DNA of 8,451 nt, taken from Bacteroidales bacterium (GTDB taxonomy: Bacteria; Bacteroidota; Bacteroidia; Bacteroidales; JAAUTT01). This document shows, in pieces, positions 1-7,507 of this stretch. The notes beneath the pieces were generated by a model. The model was not told where the DNA came from, did not search any database, and saw only the letters and a program-made list of their open reading frames with translations. How positions within the stretch are numbered: the stretch's first letter is position 1; every line of letters starts with the position of its first letter. Both the position numbers and the translations under genes were made by a program. The DNA is taken from positions 1-8,451 of the forward strand of contig JANXXY010000452.1 in assembly GCA_025350365.1 (NCBI GenBank), given 5' to 3'.

Positions 1-8
1 TGGAGCGG

Positions 9-64
9 GCTACAACCCTTGAATAACCTACTGCCTCGGCAATTTTTTATACCGCGTGTTGTGC
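9..64 (-). repeat. Imperfect nested inverted repeat, attC-like
   Basis: Three nested complementary arm pairs are visible. The outer pair is GC(T)ACAAC at 9-16 with GTTGTGC at 58-64, with T11 bulged out. The middle pair is ATAA at 23-26 with TTAT at 47-50. The inner pair is TGCC at 32-35 with GGCA at 38-41. Gaps between successive arms are nearly symmetric (6 and 7 bases, then 5 and 5), so the whole stretch can fold as one long imperfect hairpin with an extrahelical base. That is the general architecture of integron attC sites. On the minus strand the ends read GCACAAC and GTTGTAG, which only approximately match the RYYYAAC and GTTRRRY boxes. The element lies 9 bases beyond the stop codon of the gene at 74-1162, where a cassette's attC would sit. 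It could also act as a transcription terminator or be an unrelated intergenic repeat. Confidence 0.4.
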
Positions 65-73
65 TTTCGTGCT

Positions 74-1162
74 TTATTTCCCATTAAAGTCTCTATTTAT
101 CAAACTTAATAATTGGTCAGAGAAAAACATTCTTGGCATATTCAACCTTAATACAATTGGAAGATTCTTTCCAACGAACATCAATTTTCTGTCCTCAAAA
201 GTAATTTGAAAAATATTTGAATTTGAAAATTGCTCCCTTGCTAATCTGTTTTTCGCATTTGGATTATGAAGAATAAATAATCCATCTGATAATTCTTCAG
301 GATTTTCCTGAGTCACATCCTGAATTTTATAATATGGCGGTTCGTAATCATTTCGAATAGTCAAGACTCGATTAAATTGAACCTCAGAGTTATTTTCAGA
401 AATCGAAAGAGAAGTCAATTTACCCAAAGTTGTTGTACATGAAAAAACAATAGCTGAAATATGTTCTAGTGATTTATCATTAAACAACCCAATTGGAATA
501 GTTGAATCAGTTCCTGGTTTTATAATTTCTTCAACGACTTCATAATTATTTATAGCTTGATTGAAATATAAACCATAAAGCAATGCTAGTACAGGATAAA
601 AATACTCTCTTCCATAATTAACTTGGTCATAAGAGCTTAAAGCTATAACAAACGGAATATCATCATGAACCCAGTCGCATTTAATATACTTTTCGAGATA
701 TTTTTTGCTTTTACTCAAAATGGCATTAGAATTCCTTACAATTGATTCATTTAGTAATTCTTGGAAGTCCTCTTGCAAATGAGGAGGAACTATCATACTT
801 GAAAAATCTTCTGCATTTCTGGTTGATTCTTCTCGACCCTCTTTTTTTATATTTGAAACAACCGCTTCTAGAAAAACTTTGAAAGGTTTATTTATTATAA
901 AATCAGGTCTATCTTTTGAAAAATCAATTTCAAAGTTCATTTTACGAAAAACACTAAAAAGATAGAATTCCCAGAAACTTGAATGAAATGTAGTTTGAAA
1001 TTCCTTAATTATTTTATTGTCTCTATCAATAAAACCGTCAGTCCAATTGAGTAGTATTTTTCTTTCTCCATCAAGAGCTGGATTGTCTCGAAGCAATTTA
1101 AATTTGGGATGCAAATCTTCTTCTGAAACACTTTCAATCTTTTTAAATAAATCTAAATTCAT
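74..1162 (-). CDS. Hypothetical protein with variant PD-(D/E)XK nuclease-like signature
   Basis: This is a 362-residue soluble protein with no signal peptide or membrane segment. I do not recognise a characterised function. Near the N terminus a helix carrying E65 (HSSFWEFYLFSVF, 60-72) is followed by RPDFII (85-90) and a strand FLEAVV (97-102). The order Glu helix, Pro-Asp, Glu strand fits the core of the PD-(D/E)XK nuclease fold, with D87 and E99 as acidic candidates. The usual Lys two residues after E99 is replaced by V101. Lys residues at 151-158 (SKSKKYLEKY) might substitute, as happens in some members, but this is inference. A second conserved-looking block, HISAIVFS (234-241), follows a Pro-Gly-containing stretch. 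The start at 1162 is the first ATG of the open frame; no Shine-Dalgarno precedes it, as is normal in Bacteroidota. The gene stands alone, and hairpin-forming elements bracket it at 9-64 and 1198-1260, suggesting a cassette-like mobile unit. I faintly recall relatives annotated 'glycosaminoglycan attachment site', which is not a functional assignment. The gene call is confident and the function is not. Confidence 0.85.
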   Translation of the reverse strand: MNLDLFKKIESVSEEDLHPKFKLLRDNPALDGERKILLNWTDGFIDRDNKIIKEFQTTFHSSFWEFYLFSVFRKMNFEIDFSKDRPDFIINKPFKVFLEAVVSNIKKEGREESTRNAEDFSSMIVPPHLQEDFQELLNESIVRNSNAILSKSKKYLEKYIKCDWVHDDIPFVIALSSYDQVNYGREYFYPVLALLYGLYFNQAINNYEVVEEIIKPGTDSTIPIGLFNDKSLEHISAIVFSCTTTLGKLTSLSISENNSEVQFNRVLTIRNDYEPPYYKIQDVTQENPEELSDGLFILHNPNAKNRLAREQFSNSNIFQITFEDRKLMFVGKNLPIVLRLNMPRMFFSDQLLSLINRDFNGK

Positions 1163-1197
1163 AGTTTGTAGGTTGTTTTCGGTCTTTTTAGCATGAA

Positions 1198-1260
1198 GCC
1201 TAACGTATCAGTATAAACCACTATGGTATATACTGCTATTATATCGACATGCGGTTATAC
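1198..1260 (-). repeat. attC-like element with central 27-base hairpin
   Basis: The core is CAGTATAAACCA (1209-1220), loop CTA (1221-1223), TGGTATATACTG (1224-1235). This is a 12-bp stem with a single A-A mismatch. The core is enclosed by GCCTAAC (1198-1204) and GTTATAC (1254-1260), which are partly complementary (TAAC/GTTA). On the minus strand the outer boxes read GTATAAC and GTTAGGC. The second matches the integron core-site consensus GTTRRRY exactly, and the first misses RYYYAAC by one base. The spacing is asymmetric (4 bases on one side of the core, 18 on the other), which weakens the attC reading. The element lies 35 bases upstream of the start codon of the 362-residue gene, where the attC of a preceding cassette would be expected. 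A regulatory hairpin in that gene's leader is the alternative. Confidence 0.4.
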
Positions 1261-1591
1261 CCCTACAAGTACCGAAATAACTGAAAAATAAAAAATTTCC
1301 ATATTTATAGTTGTTGGTTTTCATAACTGTTTTAGTTTGTATTTCTTAAACTCTTTTGTTCGTTATTGTTTGTCAAATTTAAATTTTTTGAACAAAATAC
1401 AACATGTTTCTATTTTTACTTGCTAATTGCCATCCTATCATCACTCATGTGGCACAGAATTTAAAGACCATACCACCATGAATTCGGACTGTTGAATATT
1501 TTCCGACATCCGCAAAAGTATATTTCAAGTGATATAACTAAAAAGGTTCCGCATAGCTCTGTGGAAGTCCTGTAAAGGTCTTTGAAAACAT
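1261..1591. other. Intergenic stretch without recognised features
   Basis: About 330 AT-rich bases lie between the attC-like element and the efflux operon terminator. I see no open frame with a convincing start, no RNA gene and no insertion sequence ends. A frame of 20-odd codons open around 1496-1580 has no usable start and matches nothing I recognise. The promoter of the 74-1162 gene could lie in the low part of this stretch (the minus strand has a TATTTTTC resembling the Bacteroidota -7 motif TAnnTTTG), but no partner -33 element is clear, so I do not call it. Confidence 0.6.
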
Positions 1592-1626
1592 AAAACCCTC
1601 TGAAGAAATAATCCTCAAAGGGTTTT
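1592..1626 (-). terminator. Intrinsic terminator of the efflux operon
   Basis: On the minus strand the RNA has arms AAAACCCUUUGAGG and CUUCAGAGGGUUUU around a 7-base loop (AUUAUUU). That gives a continuous 14-bp stem with two G-U wobble pairs, ending in a UUUU run followed by AUGUUUU. Read on the plus strand, the two wobble positions become A-C mismatches, so the hairpin is best suited to transcripts arriving from the right. It begins 20 bases after the stop codon of the RND pump and closes the tetR-channel-adaptor-pump unit. In the opposite direction it could still stop weak read-through. Confidence 0.8.
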
Positions 1627-1646
1627 GTATAACCTCAGATCGTGGT

Positions 1647-4600
1647 TTACACCAAATCATTTAAGTCTTTCTTACTGTATTTCATATTGTTTGTTCTCCT
1701 CTGTATTTTTACCGTTCCGGCATACATAATATAATACATCACCGGAATAAAAATCAATGTCAGGAATGTAGCAAACGAAAGTCCGAAGATAATAGTCCAC
1801 GCAAGTGGGCCAAAAAATGCCACGTTATCACCACCAAAGTGAATATGAGGTTCAAAGTTTCGAAATAAGCCTACAAAATCAATATTAAAACCGATGGCAA
1901 GAGGCACTAACCCTAAAATAGTTGCCGTAGCCGTTAACATTACAGGAGTTATACGAGTTTTACCTGCCTGTATAATCGCATCCCTGGTTTTTAAGCCTCG
2001 TTCCTTGAGGATATCTGTAAATTCAACCAACAGAATACCATTTCGTACTACGATACCTGCAAGAGCAACCATACCTAAACCGGTCATCACAATAGAGATA
2101 GGCATCCGGGTAAAGATAAATCCTAAAAGTACCCCTATAATACTGAAAACTATTTCTGTGGCAATAATAAATGGTTTACCGATGGAATTGAATTGCGTAA
2201 TCATGATAAACAAAATGAGACAAATGGATAGTAATCCGGCTTTTCCGAGAAACGCCATCGTCTCAGCCTGATCTTCCTGTTCGCCTGTAATTTTTATATC
2301 AACTTGCTCTGTTTTTTCGAAAGTCGGCAATGCCCTTTTTATTTGAGCTATAATTTCATTCGCATTATACCCTGTTAAAACACCGGAAGATATAGTCACT
2401 ATGCGCTTGGCATTTAATCTGTTTATACCTCCATAGGAATTTAAATATGTTACTTTTGCAACCGCTGAAAGAGGTATTTGGCGAATAGTACCTGAATTCA
2501 TGTCCATGTACGTAATTTTGGTATTTAATAACCGGTCAATATTCGTACGTTGGTCATACTTATACCTTACCTGAATAGGATATTGATCTTCACCGTCGCG
2601 ATATTTGGACGCTTCGTTACCGTATATAGCAGTGCGGAGTTCAGTACCAATTTGTCCTGTTGAAATTCCTTCACGATTAGCACGCACCCGATCAATTTCG
2701 ACGATAAGTTCAGGTTTGTTTCTATCAAAATCACTTTTTAATTCCTCGATACCTGGAATATTAATTGAGTCAAGATATCGAATTAACCTTTCCGAGGTAA
2801 TTAGTAATTCCTGAAGGTCGTCAGATGTTACTTCTATATTGACCGGCTTACCTGTAGGAGGCCCTCCTGCGGGTTTATCAACCGTAATTTCGGCACCTGC
2901 AATATCCTTAACTGCATTGCGAAATTTATCCATATATATACTGGTGCTAATACCTCCACGTTGGGCAAATTCAACAAAATTGACAGTTACCTTACCTTTA
3001 TTTGATGTTTTTGTTCCGAAATCGAAATTAGTTTCGGATACGCCAACTGCAACATTCGATATCACCGATTCTACAAGTGGATTTTTTTTGCCTATAACCT
3101 TTAGTATTCGCTTTTCTACTTCAAAAGTAATGGAATCAGTTAATTTAACATCGGTCCCAACCGGCATTTTTATTAAGGTGTAAATAGCATTGGGTTCCGA
3201 ACCAGGGAAGAAAACTACTTTGGGAGTAAACATAGCCATGATAAAAAAGGTGAGAAATAATGTTCCCGTAAGCCCATACAATAATTTATACGGCCTGCCT
3301 TTTTGTAAAATCCAGGTAAGAAATTGTTCGTATTTGGCAAGTGTTTTTGGAATAATATAATGCTGGAAATGCAAAACTACTTTGTACCCATAAAAATTAT
3401 GTACAATATATGAAATGGCCATAAAAATAACAAGGTTTGCAAACGCATGCCAACCCATTAAATGGCAAATAGCTCCAATACCAACAACAAATCCGGCATT
3501 TGTAAAAATACGTTTATTACTTAAGGTTTGTATTTCATCTTCGTTAGGTTTCATAAAGGTAACAGCAAACACAGGGTTGATGATGTATGCTACAATTAAC
3601 GAAGCAAAAAGAGTTATAATAATGGTTACGGGAATAAAAAACATAAATTTACCTATTACCCCTGGCCAAAATGCGAGCGGGAAAAATGGCGCCAAAGTTG
3701 TTAAGGTACCCGAAAGTATTGGCTTAAATACCTCTCCGGCAGCGAATTTAGCCGATGTAGCAATGTCCATATTCGCCTTCTTAAAAATTCGATGCGTATT
3801 TTCAATAACCACAATAGCATCGTCAACCACAATACCGAGCGCCAGGATAAATGAAAACATTACCAGCATGTTCATTGTAAAGCCTATGGTAGGCAATACA
3901 ATATATGCAAGAGCCATTGATAAAGGCACTGACAATGCCACAAAAAACGCATTTGTAAAACCCATAAAAAACATCAGTACAATGGTTACCAAAACAAAAC
4001 CAATGATAATGGTATTATTTAGGTCTGACAGGGTTGTACGCGTATATCGGCTTTGGTCTCCGATAATATTGGCTTTCAAATCCTTAGGAAACTTGTTTTT
4101 TTTCAGATCATCAATGGTGCTTTTAATTTTGTCGGAAGCATCAAGAAGATTCTGGCCGCTTTTTTTTATGATATTCAGAGTGATAACGTTTTCGCCATTT
4201 AAGCGTGCGTAACTCTCTTGTTCTGCAAAAGCATCCTTTATCTCTGCCACATCTCTAAGGTACATGTGCACACCTTTTGCAGTACTTACAATAGTATTGT
4301 TTAGTTCATCGAGATTTTTAAATTCGCCTACTACACGAATCGAACGGCTCATTCCGTTCATGTTTATATTTCCACCGGATATTGTAACGTTCTCCCTATT
4401 AATCGATTGGATTATATCGCCAAATGTAAGACTGGCTGCCTGCAGTTTATACATATCGACATTGATCTGTATTTCGCGGTCAAGAGCTCCAACAATATCT
4501 ACACGGGTTATTTCCTTAAGACCCTCAATACGATCCTGAACGATGTCGGCATATTTTTTCAAACGGTCCAGACTATATTTCCCGGAAAGGTTAAGATACA

Positions 4601-5039
4601 TGATAGGTATTTCGGAAAAGTCGATATCCCTAACGTCAGGATCCTGTTTAAGGTCGTTAGGCAAGTCTTTTTTCGTTTTATCCACAGCATCTTTAACTTT
4701 TTGCTTGGCAACCGATACCTCAATTCCTGTTCTGAATTCAATAACAACTGACGAGAAATCCTGTAAAGAGCTACTGGTGATTTTCTTTACGCCATTTATC
4801 GATTTCAGATTCTTTTCCAGTGGTTTGGTAATCAGGTTTTCAATATCAGAAGGCGAGGTACCTGCATACATTGTATTTACCAGTATAGTAGGTATAATAA
4901 TTTCAGGAAATTGCTCTTTTGGTATTGTATTGTAGTTAATCAATCCAAAAATAGCTATAATAATAGCCAGAACGTATATGCTGGTTTTGTTATCAATACT
5001 CCAGCTCGTTGGCATAAACTCTTTAATTTTTTTTTCCAT
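1647..5039 (-). CDS. RND efflux pump, HAE1/AcrB-like permease
   Basis: This 1130-residue inner-membrane proton antiporter is the pump of a tripartite efflux complex, probably exporting drugs or other amphiphiles to the outer-membrane channel. The layout is that of the AcrB family: TM1 (about 21-39), first periplasmic porter/docking region (40-340), TM2-TM6 (about 343-495), TM7 (about 585-604), second periplasmic region (605-928), TM8-TM12 (about 930-1108). The TM4 proton-relay pair is present as D406-D407 in VVDDAIVVIEN. In TM10 the relay Lys (AcrB K940) is replaced by R999 in VVRNGILLVEF. The TM11 Thr equivalent (AcrB T978) is T1036. The protein exceeds AcrB (1049 residues) partly through a hydrophobic insertion at 508-585, which reads as two extra membrane segments, and partly through a long TM11-TM12 loop (about 1052-1078, containing HIH). 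The motifs resemble drug pumps (HAE1) rather than heavy-metal pumps (CzcA). It is the last gene of the operon, 19 bases after the adaptor. Substrate is unknown. Confidence 0.93.
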   Translation of the reverse strand: MEKKIKEFMPTSWSIDNKTSIYVLAIIIAIFGLINYNTIPKEQFPEIIIPTILVNTMYAGTSPSDIENLITKPLEKNLKSINGVKKITSSSLQDFSSVVIEFRTGIEVSVAKQKVKDAVDKTKKDLPNDLKQDPDVRDIDFSEIPIMYLNLSGKYSLDRLKKYADIVQDRIEGLKEITRVDIVGALDREIQINVDMYKLQAASLTFGDIIQSINRENVTISGGNINMNGMSRSIRVVGEFKNLDELNNTIVSTAKGVHMYLRDVAEIKDAFAEQESYARLNGENVITLNIIKKSGQNLLDASDKIKSTIDDLKKNKFPKDLKANIIGDQSRYTRTTLSDLNNTIIIGFVLVTIVLMFFMGFTNAFFVALSVPLSMALAYIVLPTIGFTMNMLVMFSFILALGIVVDDAIVVIENTHRIFKKANMDIATSAKFAAGEVFKPILSGTLTTLAPFFPLAFWPGVIGKFMFFIPVTIIITLFASLIVAYIINPVFAVTFMKPNEDEIQTLSNKRIFTNAGFVVGIGAICHLMGWHAFANLVIFMAISYIVHNFYGYKVVLHFQHYIIPKTLAKYEQFLTWILQKGRPYKLLYGLTGTLFLTFFIMAMFTPKVVFFPGSEPNAIYTLIKMPVGTDVKLTDSITFEVEKRILKVIGKKNPLVESVISNVAVGVSETNFDFGTKTSNKGKVTVNFVEFAQRGGISTSIYMDKFRNAVKDIAGAEITVDKPAGGPPTGKPVNIEVTSDDLQELLITSERLIRYLDSINIPGIEELKSDFDRNKPELIVEIDRVRANREGISTGQIGTELRTAIYGNEASKYRDGEDQYPIQVRYKYDQRTNIDRLLNTKITYMDMNSGTIRQIPLSAVAKVTYLNSYGGINRLNAKRIVTISSGVLTGYNANEIIAQIKRALPTFEKTEQVDIKITGEQEDQAETMAFLGKAGLLSICLILFIMITQFNSIGKPFIIATEIVFSIIGVLLGFIFTRMPISIVMTGLGMVALAGIVVRNGILLVEFTDILKERGLKTRDAIIQAGKTRITPVMLTATATILGLVPLAIGFNIDFVGLFRNFEPHIHFGGDNVAFFGPLAWTIIFGLSFATFLTLIFIPVMYYIMYAGTVKIQRRTNNMKYSKKDLNDLV

Positions 5040-5058
5040 TACTTTACGCTTTGTTTGT

Positions 5059-6174
5059 TTAGAATTTTACAGCTTCTCCATTTTCCAAATCGAGATATCC
5101 GGAAGTGATTAGTGTATCACCGGCTTTCAAACCTTCGGTAATTTCAATCATTCCGTTATAACTTTGTCCTTGTTTTACAGGAGCTTTTTTAGCAACTGTT
5201 CTGTTCCCTTTATTTTCTGCTATATAAACAAAGTTCCCATTCAAGTCTGACTGAATATAATTTACCTGCACCTTTATGGCATTATCCGCTTTGTAATCGT
5301 TAATTTTCAGAATAGCAATCATATTGGCTTTAAATCCATCTTTCTCAGGATTTATGCGTACTTCAACCGTAAAAGTACGACTGGTAGGACTGATAAACCT
5401 GCTTGCCGAGTTTATTTTAGCAGATATTTCCTTGTTCAGGTCAGGAAAATAGATTTGAACTGCATCGCCAACACTTACTTTATGAGAATATGCTTCAGCA
5501 ACTTCAGCCTTCACTTTGATGCTACTAAAGTTGAGGACACGAAAAGGAGGAGTTGGGATTGAAGCGGATGCTATCTGACCCACCTTTATATTCACTTCTT
5601 CCACGGTTCCGCTAATAGGAGACTTTATGGTCATCATATCGATTTGTTTTTTGGTTCCCGCAATTTGCGACTCCAACTGTTCTTTGGCACTTTTAGCCTG
5701 CAAAAATTGCATTTCCGATCCTATTTTTTGATCCCACAAACGCTGTTGTTTATCGAACGTTTCCAAAACAAATTTATATTGTGTTTCCAACGCCTTTAGT
5801 TGATCATGCGCGGGTCCTTTGTTAATGTGAGCCAGGGCTTGTCCTTTAGTTACAGATTGCCCTACACTTACCATTACATCATCAATTATGCCTTGCGATT
5901 CAGGGAAAACATCCACGTTGTCCTCTCCATCAAGTTTGCCCTGAACCTCGATAAAGTGTTTGAAGGTTTCGGTTTTAACGATTGTAACCGTCACTCGCTG
6001 AGTTTTTTGAACTTTAGCAGAATCAACACCCTGCTCTTCCAACTTTTTAATTTTATCCGATAATTCATCATGCTGTTTGCGCAATTTGGATAATTCAGCC
6101 TGTTTATCGGATTTACAGGAATAAATAAAAGTTGTTAATAATACTATTGTTGCTATAAATTTTATTGTTTTCAT
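5059..6174 (-). CDS. RND efflux periplasmic adaptor (membrane fusion protein), lipoprotein
   Basis: This 371-residue HlyD/AcrA-type adaptor would bridge the RND pump and the TolC-like channel. The N terminus is a lipoprotein signal (KTIKF, then a hydrophobic run, then lipobox IYSC), so C20 is the probable lipidated residue that anchors it. Residues 25-48 form a charged heptad-like stretch (ELSKLRKQHDELSDKIKKLEEQ) before the barrel, an extra predicted short coiled coil not seen in AcrA. A biotinyl-lipoyl half-motif lies at 89-118 (VFPESQGIIDDVMVSVGQSV), followed by the alpha-hairpin (about 122-180) and the second half-motif IKSPISGTVEEVNIKVGQ (183-200). The beta-barrel spans about 215-290 and the membrane-proximal domain about 295-371, with EGLKAGDTLITSG (347-359) typical of the family. 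The gene starts 20 bases after the channel gene and ends 19 bases before the pump gene, consistent with stoichiometric expression from one mRNA. Confidence 0.92.
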   Translation of the reverse strand: MKTIKFIATIVLLTTFIYSCKSDKQAELSKLRKQHDELSDKIKKLEEQGVDSAKVQKTQRVTVTIVKTETFKHFIEVQGKLDGEDNVDVFPESQGIIDDVMVSVGQSVTKGQALAHINKGPAHDQLKALETQYKFVLETFDKQQRLWDQKIGSEMQFLQAKSAKEQLESQIAGTKKQIDMMTIKSPISGTVEEVNIKVGQIASASIPTPPFRVLNFSSIKVKAEVAEAYSHKVSVGDAVQIYFPDLNKEISAKINSASRFISPTSRTFTVEVRINPEKDGFKANMIAILKINDYKADNAIKVQVNYIQSDLNGNFVYIAENKGNRTVAKKAPVKQGQSYNGMIEITEGLKAGDTLITSGYLDLENGEAVKF

Positions 6175-6194
6175 AGAATGATATAAATTACTGG

Positions 6195-7496
6195 TTAATA
6201 TTTTGAAAGAATCCGATCAAGTTTAGCCTTAGCGTTTAATAAATTTAATACCGAATTATAATAATTCGATTCAGCTGTAAGATATTGGTTTTGGTTTTGC
6301 GTAAGGTCTAAGCTCGTAGCAACACCTGCATGGTATTTTATTACGGTTTTATCGTAAATTTTTTTGCTTAAGTCCATGCTTTCTTTTATGCTTGAAAAAT
6401 TATTGAAAGCTGTTTGATAATCGTTGTGTGCCTTATCAAATTCGAGGATCAAACTTTGACCAACATTTTCCTTGTTCAATATCGATTTTTCGAGATCAAA
6501 CCTTGCCTGAGCAACCTTTGAGAGGCGCTGACCACTGGTGAAAATGGGAAAATTCACCGAAATACCAACTACATCTTTCGGATTGAAGTTTAAAGCAGGC
6601 GGATTTGCTAATTCCTGATGGCGATATAAGGCCGAAATAGTGGGTAAAAATTTCGCTTTCTCGCGTTTCAGGCTAAGAGCCATTAATGATTCCTGAGTTT
6701 TCAAAAGTTCATAATCAATACTAATGTCGACATTGAATTCAGAAGATGCTAAATATTGAAAATTACCCAATGAAACAATCCCGGCCAAACTGTCAGTAAG
6801 TAAAACCGGCTGTAAAAACTCGATTCCTAATTGGAGTTTCAACAACTTAGCTGCAACGTCCTTTTGTCCCTCAAGCGAGGTGATGACAGTTTGCAAATTG
6901 GATTTGTTAATTTTCATTTGGTCAACATCAGTTTCTTCATTGAAACCCTGTTGATTCATTTTGGATATGTCGAGGTAAATTTGATTAATAGCATTAAGAC
7001 TTTCCTTTAACACTTTAAGATTTTCTTCGGCCACTAAAACAAGGTAATAACTTGTCGCAACCAATTCTTTTGTAGTCTGTTCCGTTTTAATATATGTTTT
7101 TTCAGAAAGCTCTTTATAAACCTTTGCCGCTTGCAATCCCACTAAATATTCACCGCTGAATATAAGTTGCGATAACGTGAAATTAAAGGTAGTGTTATTC
7201 GCAACACCAAGTTCAACATTTTGCCCGCCAAAATTGGCTACCGGAACCTTAAATAAATGTTGATAATCGGCAGAAGCCGCAAATTGCGGTAATCCCATGG
7301 CGGTTGTTTCCCAAATTTTCTTCTTGGCCATTTCAATATCGATTTTCGCCGACTTAACCGATCGGTTATTTTCAATGGCATACTTCTGGGCATCTAAAAC
7401 TGATAATTTTATAGTATCCTTTTTTTCCTGACCGTACCCTAAAGTGGCTATACCGAATATGGCCAGGCTAACAAAACATCCTTGCTTAAAATTCAT
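6195..7496 (-). CDS. TolC-family outer-membrane efflux channel
   Basis: This 433-residue outer-membrane factor would give the complex its exit duct. A Sec signal peptide (MNFKQGCFVSLAIFGIATLGYG) is probably cleaved before Q23. There is no lipobox Cys at the cleavage point, unlike OprM/NodT-type channels. Two repeated OEP halves follow. The first runs from about 30 to 225, starting with LSVLDAQKYAIENN and containing long helices plus a beta segment around NNTTFNFTLSQLIFSG. The second runs from about 240 to 430, with VVGISVNFPIFTSGQR as the matching beta segment and the typical closing block GVATSLDLTQNQNQYLTAES. Total length is close to the mature size usual for the family. The gene starts 11 bases after the repressor's stop codon and precedes the adaptor by 20 bases. 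The order channel-adaptor-pump is common in Bacteroidota, whereas adaptor-pump-channel is common in Proteobacteria. Confidence 0.92.
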   Translation of the reverse strand: MNFKQGCFVSLAIFGIATLGYGQEKKDTIKLSVLDAQKYAIENNRSVKSAKIDIEMAKKKIWETTAMGLPQFAASADYQHLFKVPVANFGGQNVELGVANNTTFNFTLSQLIFSGEYLVGLQAAKVYKELSEKTYIKTEQTTKELVATSYYLVLVAEENLKVLKESLNAINQIYLDISKMNQQGFNEETDVDQMKINKSNLQTVITSLEGQKDVAAKLLKLQLGIEFLQPVLLTDSLAGIVSLGNFQYLASSEFNVDISIDYELLKTQESLMALSLKREKAKFLPTISALYRHQELANPPALNFNPKDVVGISVNFPIFTSGQRLSKVAQARFDLEKSILNKENVGQSLILEFDKAHNDYQTAFNNFSSIKESMDLSKKIYDKTVIKYHAGVATSLDLTQNQNQYLTAESNYYNSVLNLLNAKAKLDRILSKY

Positions 7497-7507
7497 ATTT
7501 CAATTCA

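Noticed and set aside
1250..1285. 11-codon ATG frame on the plus strand (MRLYPYKYRNN)
   Set aside because: It is very short, has no upstream signal, and starts inside the structured 1198-1260 element. Nothing supports translation.
1496..1580. Short open stretch on the plus strand that might be a decayed coding remnant
   Set aside because: It has no start codon in frame and resembles no family I can name. Chance open frames of 20-odd codons are common.
3415..4212. 265-codon open frame on the plus strand inside the pump gene
   Set aside because: It lies entirely antisense to a well-supported RND permease and its translation has no domain, start signal or plausible composition. The same holds for the other plus-strand frames between 1894 and 6063 and at 7790-8107.
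1647..5039. Heavy-metal (CzcA-type) pump
   Set aside because: The TM4 VVDDAIVVIEN and the TM10 RNGILLVEF blocks fit HAE1 drug pumps, and the adaptor has no metal-binding His-rich tail. The HIH loop alone does not justify a metal assignment.
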